Shown one piece after another: positions 32,468-43,484 of a DNA stretch of 64,000 bases. The number at the start of each line of letters is the position of its first letter. Positions within the stretch are counted from its first letter, which is position 1. A program made the translations under genes and the position numbers. The stretch is from Letharia columbiana. Its lineage: Eukaryota > Ascomycota > Lecanoromycetes > Lecanorales > Parmeliaceae. The DNA lies in contig NW_023501109.1 in assembly GCF_014066305.1 (NCBI RefSeq), forward strand, positions 124,001 through 188,000. The letters run 5' to 3'. The notes under the pieces are model-generated. The model was given only the letters and a program-made list of their open reading frames with translations. It searched no databases and was not told the DNA's origin.

Positions 32468-33190
32468 TTTTGCCACTGTTATTGATCATGGTTGCGTGTT
32501 ACCCTTTTTGACTTTCTGCCAACTGTTTGGACAGATCGTATTGTGGGTTCTGGAAGTTGGTGATATTTGTGGGTGCGAAGGCTAGGCTTACCGATACTCG
32601 TATTCACTAGGATAGGTTTTGCAACCTCCAAAATCTAATTCTTATTAGTTATCATTCCACCGCAATATAATTAAAAACTAGAACAAACAATTAAGGGCAC
32701 GTAGAGTGTATTTATAGAATTTTTAAGAAATCTTATAATTGGGCTTAAATCAATAGAGTTATATGATAGTGTGTTAAAATACAACTGTCGACATTTATCA
32801 CACAATTGTATATTCTTATCAATATTACCCCGATCTTGGGAATTCTTGAGACTTTCAAAATCGCATTCTATGCTCTCCCAGGGTTCCTTCCGGGTTTTCT
32901 ATGATAATGTTGTGGAACGATAAAATGTAACGATCAAATTTTGGAGATCGCAAATCCTAGTGAATACGAGTATGGGGCTGTACGCCAAGCCGATGAGCCC
33001 AAATCAAAGTTACGGATGGAATGGGGAGAGATATATTGCATTATCGAAATCAATACTTTATGGGATTATTCCGCGAGAGTGAGAAAATGGCAGAGCCTGC
33101 TCCCATCTTCCATCCATCCTCCAAAGCACCCACGCAGCTAATCACACCGTCAAACCGCACCACGACGAAACCGACCAAAGCAACTTCAAC
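32468..33190. other. AT-rich intergenic
   Basis: AT-rich stretch after the tRNA. Two segments near 32600 and 32950 look like inverted copies of each other (CGATACTCGTATTCACTAGGAT versus TCCTAGTGAATACGAGTAT), with about 320 bp between them. No gene recognised. Confidence 0.55.
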
Positions 33191-34123
33191 ATGGGAGGTG
33201 GCCTCCCCATCTGGCGATGCCGACCCGCCTCCACCCTCAAAACGGTCCACTTGGTGCCCATTCCCACCGCCACAGTCTTCCGTCTCGTTCACCTAAACAC
33301 CAAAAGCCAGCGCGCGGCCTGGATCCAAGAAAACACGGAGTGGTCGCGGACTCTCGTTCGCATCATCCAGCAACGCCAACAACGTCGGATCGAAGTGGAG
33401 AAAGCACAGGATCGAGCAGGATACCTGCCCATCTGGCGCCAACAACCGAACGCTCAGGAGAAACCTCAAATTGACTACGAGAAAGATATGGCTGAACAGA
33501 CCTCCGCCCCAGCGTGCTACGAGCGCATGTGGTCGGTTTCGTTCTTCGGGCTAATCGTGAGCGGATTGCTGTACCTGATCCTTTTCACAACCGACATCCG
33601 AGACAGCAACGGAGGTCAGCTTGGCGGCAACACGACTTGCGATTTGATGCCGCGCCTTACGGACGGTTCGACATTCTCCATCGTATACTGGACCGCGGTC
33701 GCTGTCGATATCGTCTCGAGGTCAGCTGCACTGATGGCGGTGGTGCATTTGGCAACATCGAGCAAGGCACTGTACCAAGCCGATGCGGCCTCTTACACGC
33801 GTTTGTACGAGTATACAAGGGTTGGGAATCATGTCGGGGTTGCGATGGCGGTCATCCCGCTTGGTTGGGACATCGTGTTGACGGTTCGGGGGAAATGTGA
33901 GGGTGAGATTTGTTCGAATCTTGCTTTGGCGACGATGGCGGTCATGAATTGGACTTTGCTGGCTTCTATTGTCGGTGCTCTGTTTCTTGACAAAGGGTAC
34001 AGATTCGTAGTAGGCGGGCGGGAGACGGTCTCGGGTATGTTCATGTTAAAGAAGAAATTGCGAGAGGGGGTGTTGGAGAGTGGCCGTGAGCTTTTGGGTC
34101 AGGGTGAGCAGGATTGGGCGTGA
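33191..34123 (+). CDS. Four-TM membrane protein, unknown
   Basis: A single-exon 310-aa protein. The first 110 residues are soluble and basic, with many Gln and Arg. Then four hydrophobic segments follow: SFFGLIVSGLLYLILF, FSIVYWTAVAVDIVSRSAALMAVV, VGVAMAVIPLGWDIVL and ATMAVMNWTLLASIVGALF. A loop between TM1 and TM2 contains NTTCDLMPR, and another between TM3 and TM4 has KCEGEIC, so one disulphide is possible. The C-terminus is short, charged and cytosolic-looking. I recognise no family. The coding frame is supported by length and the hydrophobic pattern only. Confidence 0.7.
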   Translation: MGGGLPIWRCRPASTLKTVHLVPIPTATVFRLVHLNTKSQRAAWIQENTEWSRTLVRIIQQRQQRRIEVEKAQDRAGYLPIWRQQPNAQEKPQIDYEKDMAEQTSAPACYERMWSVSFFGLIVSGLLYLILFTTDIRDSNGGQLGGNTTCDLMPRLTDGSTFSIVYWTAVAVDIVSRSAALMAVVHLATSSKALYQADAASYTRLYEYTRVGNHVGVAMAVIPLGWDIVLTVRGKCEGEICSNLALATMAVMNWTLLASIVGALFLDKGYRFVVGGRETVSGMFMLKKKLREGVLESGRELLGQGEQDWA

Positions 34124-34748
34124 GGCGTACGGTTTCAGCGGACGCGATATGGCAGTGTGTATATGTTGTAGTTGGGAAAGTGTGTGTCTGTACCGAGATA
34201 GAGTAGACAGGATAGAATGGTGGCTACATCCAGAATTTCCGAAGACGCCCTCGCGGAGAAGCATATCGGCCGCAATATTCGATTACTGCACACGTTCAAC
34301 TCCGCACCATACCCACAAGACCTAAATCTTATCAACAGCTCGCGTGCAGCCGCTTGCTGCTATCGTCTAGAGCACCGTGCACGAGCATGATATCTGCTGG
34401 CCCATACCCAGCACAACAATAACTAAATCAGGGAACATACAAAACTTCACAAGTCTTGTATCCGTGGTTAGGTGCGTGGGAAAATGTTTTTACGATCGAG
34501 AAGCTCAGACAAGCTAGGTCGAGCTTGGAATTTTTGCAGTCTTGGAGGAGGGGTCTCCCCAAAAATATTCAACACGTAAGATCCTTCTATCCCGTCCCGA
34601 TTATGTCAACATGAAGAGTCCCTGTCTACAGAACTCAACACCTACTCCGGCAAAGTTAACAGGAAATGTAACAATCGCGAGCCCTGCTTGGTTACTTCGC
34701 TCCACAATTGCCCCATACATACCGTGACTTCTGCCCAATTCTCTTGCC
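34124..34748. other. Convergent intergenic with a relic of the CorA-gene 3' flank
   Basis: About 34335-34412 resembles, with many substitutions, 43397-43475 just beyond the CorA-like gene; both contain CTGCTGGCCCATACCCAGC-like sequence. Otherwise no gene is seen. Confidence 0.5.
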
Positions 34749-36330
34749 TTATCGTGACCAAAATGTAACGAGGCTATCAAAGTCTTTTGAGCTAGGTAGT
34801 GCGTCTGCTTGAGATCCGCTCGTGCCATGGTACGAAGCTGTAGCTGTCAGAATAGCAGTCGCTTTCTCAATCAGTCTGTCTGCCTCCTCGTCTTCCTTCA
34901 AGACCTTTAGTAGCTGGCCCTTGAGATAGGTCGTACGCGCGATTTCTGGCTGGTATACGCCAGGATCGAGGCCCCAGGTCTCAAGTGCTTGGTCAATCAT
35001 CGACCTGTGCTAGATCAGCGTACTCCATAAACAGCATATTCAGTTCGCCTTACATAGCATCCTTGTAGCATTCAAATCGGATGAGATCTTCCGCCACCTT
35101 GTGACATATATCTGCGGTACGATGGTGACTATCACCAATAGTAGAGCGGAATTGTTTGAGGGCCCATTGATGATACGTAAGACTTTCCACGAAACGTCCT
35201 TGAGCAGCTCGAAGATTCCCGTAAGCGTAGAGTACTCGACCCGTTCTACGTTCAATTCAGCCACGTTGATGAAGCTGATGAGAGTGCCTTTACCGAAAGG
35301 AAACACTGTCCATCTTGCCAAAAGACTTTTCCTGCATGGATAGAGCGAAGCTCAGGATATCCTCCGCAGCGTCGTACTTACCTTGAAATATGTGGACAAG
35401 TCCTAGATTTGCATAAGCAAGTGCGCTGAATAATCCTAGATGAGTCTTGATGTCCACCCCTCGCCACAACATTGGGATCGCGTTGTCATACTCTCGATCC
35501 TGTATCAAAGCGATTGCTAGCTCGACATAGCATCGAGAAAGGCGGGAATCTTCGATCTTAGTACCGTCGAGGTATTTTAGCTGAAGATCTAGCGCCTGTG
35601 ATTTGAGCTTTCTGCTGGAGGGGTGGGCGTTGGTTTCCGCTGCAATAGCAGCGATACCGAGACACATGTCGACCATCAGAGGTTCCTTGTCTGGATCATC
35701 GCTTCTGTCACAGATCTTGACAGCTGCACCGTAGAGATCATCAAATTTGCATGCATATCCACGCTCGAATCGCCACCTATCCGAACATTAGCGTACTGTG
35801 TAGACTAAGATCATTCGGGATTAAGACCATGCTGCGTCAGCGAGAAGCCCTGCCCATTGTATATCATAGGTTGTCGACTCGTCTTTGAACCTGTTCTCCC
35901 ACGTCTCCTTTAGTTGTAAAACGTGGTGGTACAACATTTCACGTTTGGGCCATTCGCAAACGGAATGCGTCTTTGGCGGTGTGCTCTGTATCGTCTTCTT
36001 GGAGGGGGCTTCTCTTGCTGACGGCCATTGTATTGCGAGATTACAGACGGTATTCCAGAAGATATTTGCAGTGTCTTCGGCACTCAGTTGTGCTTTGACT
36101 GCAGTTTGGACCAGGGAATTGACGGTTATTGTGTTGTCCTCTTCATTGTGCTCAATGAGGGATGCCTGGAGGAGCGTTGTACGGGCTGATTTGTACTCGC
36201 TTGACTCTCCGAGAAGATCTTGAGCTGGGAGAGGCAATACCCACTCTTCGAAAATCGCTTCTTCGATACAGCTGGGTTCTAAGAATGCCAAAATCCTCAA
36301 CAGGCTTTCACACCGCCAGAGAGGTGACAT
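34749..36330 (-). CDS. TPR-repeat protein, C-terminal half of a STAND (NLR-like) protein
   Basis: Four exons (36330-35828, 35776-35294, 35245-35054, 35004-34749) give 477 aa. The first 120 residues match the winged-helix region that follows NB-ARC in fungal STAND proteins (SLLRILAFLEPSCIEEAIFE, then a block ending in VNSLVQTAVKAQL). TPR-like repeats follow: LLADAAWWRFERG, YVELAIALIQDREYDNAI, LAYANLGLVHIFQGKYDAAEDIL, LYAYGNLRAAQGRFVESLTYH, then LKGQLLKVLKEDEEAD. No P-loop or NB-ARC is found upstream: the sequence before 36330 is unrelated and stop-rich. So it is either a 5'-truncated receptor or a stand-alone TPR gene using a new start. Within what remains, frames and splice sites are clean. 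Confidence 0.78.
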
Positions 36331-37661
36331 TGTATCTCAGTACGTGCCTGCCGACTCTGGGCAGGTTTCCTCTCCCACCAGGGCTGATAGTGGAAAACCT
36401 GGCTCGCTGTTAAGATCAGGGTTTGAGATGGGCTTGATTGTCCTCAGTAGCCTGGTGTGGTATCGTGTATTATTGGAGAGTTGGGAATTTGGGAACTGGA
36501 GAGTGGGAAATTGGGAGTCGTGGCGACGGAAATGAAAAGACTCGGTTCCGAGCGTAAATTGCATGAAGCAGGAGCCCAGAGTCTTCCGCCTAACTTCTTT
36601 AGGCTTTGAAGTTTCTCTCAAATTCCCCAACATGGGTGTGCAGTGAGCGTGGCTCTGAGTTCAGTGATATTGTTGGGATTTGTGTGGAGTTACGAAGTTT
36701 GGGAGTGGGGAGTGGTGGCGATGATCTGTGTCACTCGACACGGAAGGGGTCAGACCTACTTCTGATCGAGCTTCCCCATTTGACGAAGACAATGCAGCAC
36801 ATACCTAGGTCTAACTTCTAGCTGCAACAAAACCCGGGACCTTTTTCCTTTCTCCTTTTCATTGGCATCTATTGCATTGAGGACCACTCATGCCCAGCAT
36901 TAATACAGAGCTCTGGAGGCAGCATACTTCCACCCACAACTAAGGGAACCTCAACGATTCTGACGACGCTGAGCCTCGTGTAAATCAGGCACCAGCTCTT
37001 ACAGCGGGTACTTACCCCTAAGCCAGCGTGGGAAAGAGAAGTTAAGGTGTCATGGTGACGCTAGATTTCACGAACGGGCATGGATGTACAGGCATTCCAT
37101 GCTGTTGTCACCAACTGAAAAGGCCGATCTACTAGGCCGTGCCGATATGCTGATGGTCCTCGTCTTGTTGCTGAGCTATTTATATTACAGCGTAAACTCC
37201 AGCTCATATTTGTTGCGACTTTAGAGAGCCTGGCTGCCCTTGCTTTCGATGGCCAAACATACAGAATCCCCGTCATCCTCGACCTCGCCGACGTGCCAGC
37301 TTTCGCGCTCATTCAGAGCTCGAAAGAAGACCTTTCCAGATAGTTGAAGCCGACCTTGAGCGTGCTTAAGGGCTGTTTGCGCTGTTCACAGAAGAGCGGA
37401 CCTCGGTTCATATCGGCCGAGTCATTTGAAGAAAAATAGGTGTGATATGCGCGATGGTAGATCTCGTAAACCTGGGGTCAGGACTTACTTGTGATTCGAA
37501 GGGAACCTTGATAAAGATGAACACAGTGAGTAACAACTCAGCCAGGACCAAGATATATAAATGGCGAATTACCTGGAGGCTACTGTGCAGCCATGCCTTT
37601 CTAATTTAATATTCGCGGCTTTGCAGAAGAGTTTTGTTGAGCTTCGGTTTATATTCGGCTG
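36331..37661. other. Gene-free stretch
   Basis: No gene recognised. A G/A-rich simple stretch (GTTGGGAATTTGGGAACTGG and similar) lies at about 36478-36515. The missing NTPase region of the STAND gene is not visible here in any frame. Confidence 0.55.
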
Positions 37662-38108
37662 AATTTAGCGTATGCAAAATCGGTTGCGTTGCTTAGCGTT
37701 GGGGATATTCCGCGCATGACACCCAAATTTGTACTGTAGCACATATATTAAATACTTCAAATCGTCGAACTTGAGGCTATACAAATTAGTCTGAACAGTA
37801 CGAGTGCTACAGTGTAGCTCAGTGGCAATCGCAGAAGGCCCCCAATAAGAATTAAGACGATACTCGTTTGGCTTAAGCAGCAGTACCGATGATAAGAGAT
37901 GTAACGGGTAAGAGGCCAGTTAACCTGTTGAAACTTCAGTTCGGCTCCATTTTCATCATAGAAGACTTTTTTCGACAATAGCAGCGATATTGGTTGAGGA
38001 TATTGAAGAAACGTCTAGATTATGCAACAGTACAAATTTAGGTGCGATGCGCGTAGTACTCGTAATCTCCAGTGCCAAGCAGCGCAATCAATTTTGCATA
38101 CGCTAAAT
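37662..38108. mobile_element. Foldback/MITE-like element with long inverted arms
   Basis: About 77 bp at 37662-37738 (ATTTAGCGTATGCAAAATCG... to CAAATTTGTACTGTAG) reappear inverted at about 38024-38108 (ACAGTACAAATTTAG ... ATTTTGCATACGCTAAAT). The arms differ by substitutions and small gaps. The 285-bp centre has no coding signal. The long arms relative to total size fit a foldback or MITE element. Confidence 0.7.
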
Positions 38109-38280
38109 ATTTATCCCCGCTAAACGTTGTCCTGCATGCTTGTGTGGCGTCTATCAAGCTCAATTATTGCCTGGTGGTGGCTCCTGTTTAACATCATTTG
38201 GGGAATCTCGAAAGGTACCCCTATGTGCTCTACTGTCTGCTTGATTTCTGTCTCTTTTGGTTACTGCCACTTTATGAACC

Positions 38281-38839
38281 GGGCAAATTACCGAATCATA
38301 CCCCGAAAGTACAAATCCTTACCGAATCATACCCCACCGAATCATACCCCTACACCAAATCCCCCAAATATGGGGTTGATTCGGTAATTTTGGTTGATTT
38401 TAAGTTATCAAAGTGGCCTCAACTACAAAGGAGATAATCCGCGATCTGGCTTATTCGATCATAGAAATAAGGGAGTTTCTCCGACCGCATTTGATGAGAC
38501 TTCTATCAGCCTAAAAACATCAGACGAAAGCCAGTGGTCGGGGTGTCCGCACTTCAGCTGCAGACACCCCTCAGGAATATTGCCTGGTACGCTGGCTCCT
38601 GTTTCAAACCCCGCCCCTTGCGCAGCGTAAATACCACCATTATCAATAATCAAGTCAACGTAAGCTTACCGCTATCTTCCTTCATTAAACCCTCTCTATC
38701 AATATTATTTTTCGAATACCCCTACAATGTAAATACTGAATCATACCCTAATTTGGGTGAAATTTGGTGTAGGGGTATGATTCGGTAATTAGGGTATGAT
38801 TCGGTAAGGATCCTATTTTGGGGTATGAATTAGTATTCG
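38281..38839. mobile_element. MITE-like element built of ACCGAATCATACCCC subrepeats
   Basis: The left arm (38281-38375) and right arm (about 38750-38839) are inverted copies. Both carry several ACCGAATCATACCCC motifs and the stretch CCCCTACACCAAAT. CACTTTATGAACC flanks the unit on both sides (38268-38280 and 38840-38852), a 13-bp direct repeat that looks like a target duplication. The interior shows no intact gene. Confidence 0.72.
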
Positions 38840-38904
38840 CACTTTATGAACCTCCCTACGCGTGAGGCATTGATCATTAGCCGGATCATGTATTAAATCG
38901 ATGC

Positions 38905-39740
38905 ACCAGGAAAGAGAACGAACTGAAAGTACTTCGCTATTTGGCAGAATATCAGACCCAGGCCGATAGCGAAGAAAGACATTTCGTTATGAAGCTCCTG
39001 GACAATATTGTTGTCTGACTATGAGGGTCCAACGGATCGATGCTATGTGACCAGGGTTGCAGGGCGACTTTTGGATCGTCCAGACGACGGCAATGCTAAA
39101 GAGTGGGCACCAGTCATCTCTTTGTAGCTTTCGAGGCTCTCAGATACCTCAATGCTTGCGTGATCGCTCACGGATGTCTAGGACTATGGCTCAGACCGCT
39201 TGTCAATTCTCACTAGCCACTCACAGTGATGAAGGTCTTTGCACTTCCAACATTCTTACACACTTGGCCAAATCCGATGCTTGGTTGCGAAAGCTTGCAT
39301 AAGTGCCTTAAATAGTCTAGCAAGAACAAGGTCCATGGACTTGACATGGGAGCCTTAACGGACACAGTGCCCATGTACTGTGTCAGAAGGCCCGATCTTT
39401 CCACTTTCGGAAGCGGTGGTTTATCAACAAATTTTAGTCCTCGATTTCTGTCAAGACTTTCACCTTGGGATGTCGCCATCAAGCATGAGAACACCGGCTT
39501 AATTCTCAGCGCCAGAGGTACTCTACAGGAATCGATTCACTCCCGCCAGTAATAAATGGGCGCTGAACTGCACCATACTCGGCACTTTTTCCGGGTAGGA
39601 TGAATCTTAACACAAAAACCGATGTCCTCAAAGAAATGGTGGCAATGCTGTGGAAGCCCCCTGGGGACAAGTGGCTGGCCTGGCAGGACCGCGAGGTTCA
39701 ATCTGAGGCCGACGGTACGCGGAAACGTGCAACTGGACAA
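38905..39740 (+). pseudogene. SRPK-like protein kinase relic
   Basis: Several kinase segments survive in shifting frames. ENELKVLRYLAEYQ followed by FVMKLLDN matches the N-lobe of SR-protein-kinase-like fungal kinases (helix C and the following strand). FEALRYLNAC near 39130 matches the helix before the catalytic loop. DVLKEMVAMLWKPP then DKWLAWQDRE at 39624-39710 matches the late C-lobe. The catalytic HRD-type and DFG motifs are not readable, and stops and frameshifts are frequent. The family call rests on these three blocks. Confidence 0.5.
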
Positions 39741-40344
39741 AATTCTCCCATCTATTATTAGTCCCTTTCATTACGAGCATGTGACATCCGGCGCGGGTCA
39801 AGCGGCCTCCACATTCCGAGATTCCTCCTGGTACTTAAATCTCCAATGAGGAACCAATGACAAAGTGACTTGTTTGTCTACATAATCCTGCAGAATCTCA
39901 TGAAGTATGTTCCAGCGGTACGTATGACCCCTGATCTAGCTCTTGTCCACCCCTTCTTTGAGCACCCTCGTCTCTGTGATCGTTGCTAGAGATACGCATT
40001 CAGATGGTCTCTGAAAAGTTATGTAGATGCTGTCATTCCAAAGCTTAATCGGCAGCGCTTTTGAATGATACATTGAGCTAAAATATGCTTTGCAATGAAA
40101 TCTGCCCACGTTACGATCACACCAAGCAGTCGTTAAAAGACCCCGGCGCAAAGACCGGTCGGGTCCAGTGCTCTCACCTGACTAGACTCGCTTAAGATAG
40201 CACAATTTCACATCGCCTCGGTCTTTTCCACCTAACAATCTTTGCATCTTGAGGCCTGACGTCAAAGCCCTCAAAGAACAGTAATCGAATCTCTGGTCAA
40301 ACTGTTGGACGCTACAGTATTCGGCCGCTCTTAGGGGTTACATT
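39741..40344. other. Intergenic
   Basis: No gene recognised. It includes the promoter side of the CmcJ-like gene, with TTAGGGGTTACATT just before its ATG. Confidence 0.55.
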
Positions 40345-41434
40345 ATGCCTGAAAATCCAGAAACTCCCAAAATAAAGGCGGCATCTGATACCGTCGAAGA
40401 TATTGCAGTGGAACTGATTCATTTGGTGCGCACCGATTTGCACGAAAGAGAGAAACCATACAAACTCCAGTACGATCCAGGGAATGGGATTCCACGCTCA
40501 AATTGCACAAATCAGATATACGATTCCATCATCGTCCGAGATTTGCGTGCCTGCAGAGAGTCCCTCTCCTTCGATGTGAATGGGTTTACGGTCCTAGACA
40601 TGGAATCTAAATTGAAGTCCAGCGAATTCTACGACGAAGCCCGCGTCAAAGATGTATACTACATGGAACTCAAAGACCTTCTTTGCCAATTCTTTGATTC
40701 TTCACGGGTCGAGATCCTAGAGCACTCGGTACGCCATCCGAAGCGTTTTACATTGATGCTAGCAGTGATGGCTCATGATTCAAAGATCCGGAAACGCCAC
40801 CCCCAATTTCCAGTCTCGACAGGCGAGGACTACGAGTTCCTTCAGCCAACTTCGGTGGTGCACACAGGTAAGCTTGTCGTCTAAAGCCAGTACGCAGTAC
40901 GAACTAGGGTAGACTTCACAGAAAAGTCGGCTCTAGAAGCCAGTAGGGATGTCCTCAAAGTGGACAACGAGGCCTACTCCCGCATCATGTGCGTCAAGTA
41001 TGTCTCGAGCACGGGCAAACATCTGAAAGTCTTGCTGATCAGCGGCAGTGTGTGGAAACCCTTGCATGGCCCCGTCATAGACTGGCCCTTGGGCCTTTGC
41101 GATGTCAAGTCGGTCAACAAGGAAAGAGACTTTGTTGCTTCAGATGTGGTCTCTCGAACCGGATACACCGAGAACTATCTGGTCTACTACAACCCTGAAC
41201 ACCGATGGTACTATCTGAGAAACCAGACAGCATCTGAACTGGTGCTCTTCGGCCAAACAGATAATCAGTCAGACTCCTTCATCGGTAAGCGCAATCCAGA
41301 TTCATTCGTGCTGCGCTTCTTGTGATGACATATATCCAGGCGTACCCCACGCCGGGTTCGAAGCCCCGCATTCCGCTTCTCAGGCGAAGCCGAGAGAAAG
41401 CATCGAAGCGAGAGCATTCATCTACTACGAATGA
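40345..41434 (+). CDS. CmcJ/AsaB-like (GA4-desaturase family) oxidoreductase
   Basis: Member of the fungal family related to cephamycin CmcJ and Aspergillus AsaB; these are small-molecule hydroxylases, methoxylases or desaturases common in metabolite pathways. Three exons (40345-40867, 40913-41284, 41340-41434; introns 45 and 55 bp) give 329 aa, the usual size. Family landmarks: an N-terminal strand block with YDPGNGIPRSNC, the DLRACRESLSFDVNGF segment, HSVRH, the VVHTDFTEKSA junction formed by splicing, WKPLHGPVIDWPLGLCD, YYNPEHRWYYL, and a C-terminal VPHAGFEAPHSAS...PRESIEARAFIYY. The first intron (45 bp) ends at the AG that restores the HTDFT motif. No other pathway gene lies within several kb, so its substrate is unknown. 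Confidence 0.88.
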
Positions 41435-43484
41435 TAGGAGTCAAGTTTGCATGATGGACGTTTTCTGACTCGATCCTTCAATCAGGGGCAATCATAAAGA
41501 TGTTCGTAACGAAGCACTCAGTTGTCCCCTGGTCAGCATGAGAGATTATCAGGATACTGGAGTCCAGAAAGAGTGTATAGAATTAATGAACCACGTCAGA
41601 AGATGGTATTGACATCGATTCCCTCAATAACCGCATGCTCTATCCCCAGCCTGGCATTACAAGTATCCAGACTCAATATGGTATCCCGGCTCCACATCTC
41701 AGCATCCATATCCATAGTCTCATCCAAGCACATCCCAGCGCCTTCCATGAAATCGAAGCAGGAGCCTCGCTCAGTCGACCCTTGGGTACTCAGCGGCCGC
41801 CCCGCTGCTTCCGTCCGACATCATCACAGACCCGCTCTCGAAGCCATGAGCCTCTCCGACTTCAACCGCGGACCGAGGAGGCCAGTTGAGCTTCCACGGC
41901 TGAGCTTTGCGGTCGGCCGGCTCGCGAGGCTGGGTTTCGGTATCGCGCTGGGCTGGGACACTGTCCGAAGTCGAAGCGTTGGGGACCGACATGGTATGCT
42001 CGAGTGACTGGAGGCGGTCAGTTTTCGGTCTCTCCGAGGCACAAACAGCATTATACTTCGTAGTTGCTTCGATATCTTTTGGGTGGTGAACAGGCTTCGT
42101 GGGAAAGTTCCGGAGTCTGTCAAACAAGAGTGGGCATTGCGTTCCATAAAAGGGTGGGTGTGGGGGGAGGGATAGGGTCTGATCAGCATACCACCTTCCG
42201 CAAAGAAGCCGTTGGTGCCACGCTTCATGAGACGCATTGAAGGTGCAGCGTATTGTTCTGTACTGTCGCATTGCATACGCTGTGCATGCCAATACTTCAC
42301 ACGTCGAGTCAGAAGCCGAAGCAAGGCCGAGGGGCAGGAGTTGGATCCCTATACGATAGGACGTATACGCGCTGTTACAATGGACAGGGTATCTCAGAGG
42401 CTACCGAGCCGGCAGGTCACTAATCCACAAAGTACACATCCAGACTCCGACGGCTTCAGAGCCGATCGAAGCCGCCAATCAGCCATGACAACCACCCGAG
42501 CCATCAAGACCCTTTATGCATTGCACCCGATCCATCCCCGCCGGCCTGATAAGCAGTGCAGCAACCACCAAAGCCCAAGGACAGGCTCGCATCAGATGGG
42601 AAAAGGAGCCTCTCAGCCCTACCGATCGTATCATCACCCCCACTCACTGCGCTCATTCGAGCAGAGGCGGCTACGCTGCGCAACGGGGCGGGGGAGCCCA
42701 CCCGGGGCTGGGGTTGGGGCGGGTTTTCAACCCTTTCCGAGATCGCCGCCCCGACCCCGGGCCCGGAGCAGGGTTTTGGGGTGACTTCGTTGGCTCAAAT
42801 GACTTGCGCACGAACGCGCGTTCGCCAGTCTCAACCATGATTTCAGGCTTTATGGTCTTCCAAAAGTGAAAGAGGCGGGGCGTAGCCGCGCGTCCCTACG
42901 CAGATTTCGGAGTTGGTGTGGGGGGTTTTTTTTTGGATAATAGGGAGGTTCGGTAACAGTTCACGCCAAAGTTCTACACAATGAGTACAGGATTGCGATG
43001 GGAACGTCAATTACTACCACCGTTCAGAAGAGATGGACCCCAAATTATCGGAACAAGGTCCTCGTGCCGTAGTCCTGGGAGATGAGGGGTCAGGAGTCTT
43101 GCCTTGGCGTCTTCAATCATGTGCTTCGATATATGCAGCTAGAAAAATGCCATACTCCTGGAAGACTTTGGTCATCGCACGCTCATCAAACACACCCTTC
43201 GTGCGAGCCGCGTTCATCTGATAAGCAACCGAGGACATGAGAAAAAGAAAAAGAAAACAAGTCGGGATTAAAACTTTGCCATCGAAGATTCTCCCGTACG
43301 TACTGTTTTTGGGAAGATATCGCTCAAAGTTTGTTTGATGATCTGTCCGGAGATTTAAATTCTACGCGCCTTTATTTTTTGATTGGACTCTATCGATAGC
43401 TCGCATGCAGCTGCTTGATGCTACTGTATGAGTTCTCGTGGACGAAAATAATCTCTGTTGGCCCAAACCCAGCCATAGAGGCGC
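41435..43484. other. Gene-poor stretch with one doubtful minus-strand ORF
   Basis: A minus-strand frame at 42292-41771 (173 codons, polar, ending AAAEYPRVD) might be coding, but it shows no domain and I could not find a convincing exon model joining it to the upstream MKRGTNGFF segment. The rest has overlapping frames in GC-rich sequence (42640-42800) without motifs. Confidence 0.4.
42801..42922. repeat. Dispersed repeat copy 1, left of the CorA-like gene
   Basis: Shares TTCGCCA(G/A)TCTCAA, TTCAGGCTTT..TATGGTCTTC, AAAAGTGAA and CGCAGATTTCGGAGT, in order, with 46004-46169. The right copy has about 40 extra bases in the middle. Confidence 0.75.

Noticed and set aside
40868..40897. A 30-nt first intron for the CmcJ-like gene
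   Set aside because: Too short for fungal splicing; the AG at 40911-40912 gives a 45-nt intron and restores the family motif.
42212..42869. Several plus-strand frames of 90-190 codons
   Set aside because: They overlap each other in GC-rich sequence and share no domain; most likely non-coding.
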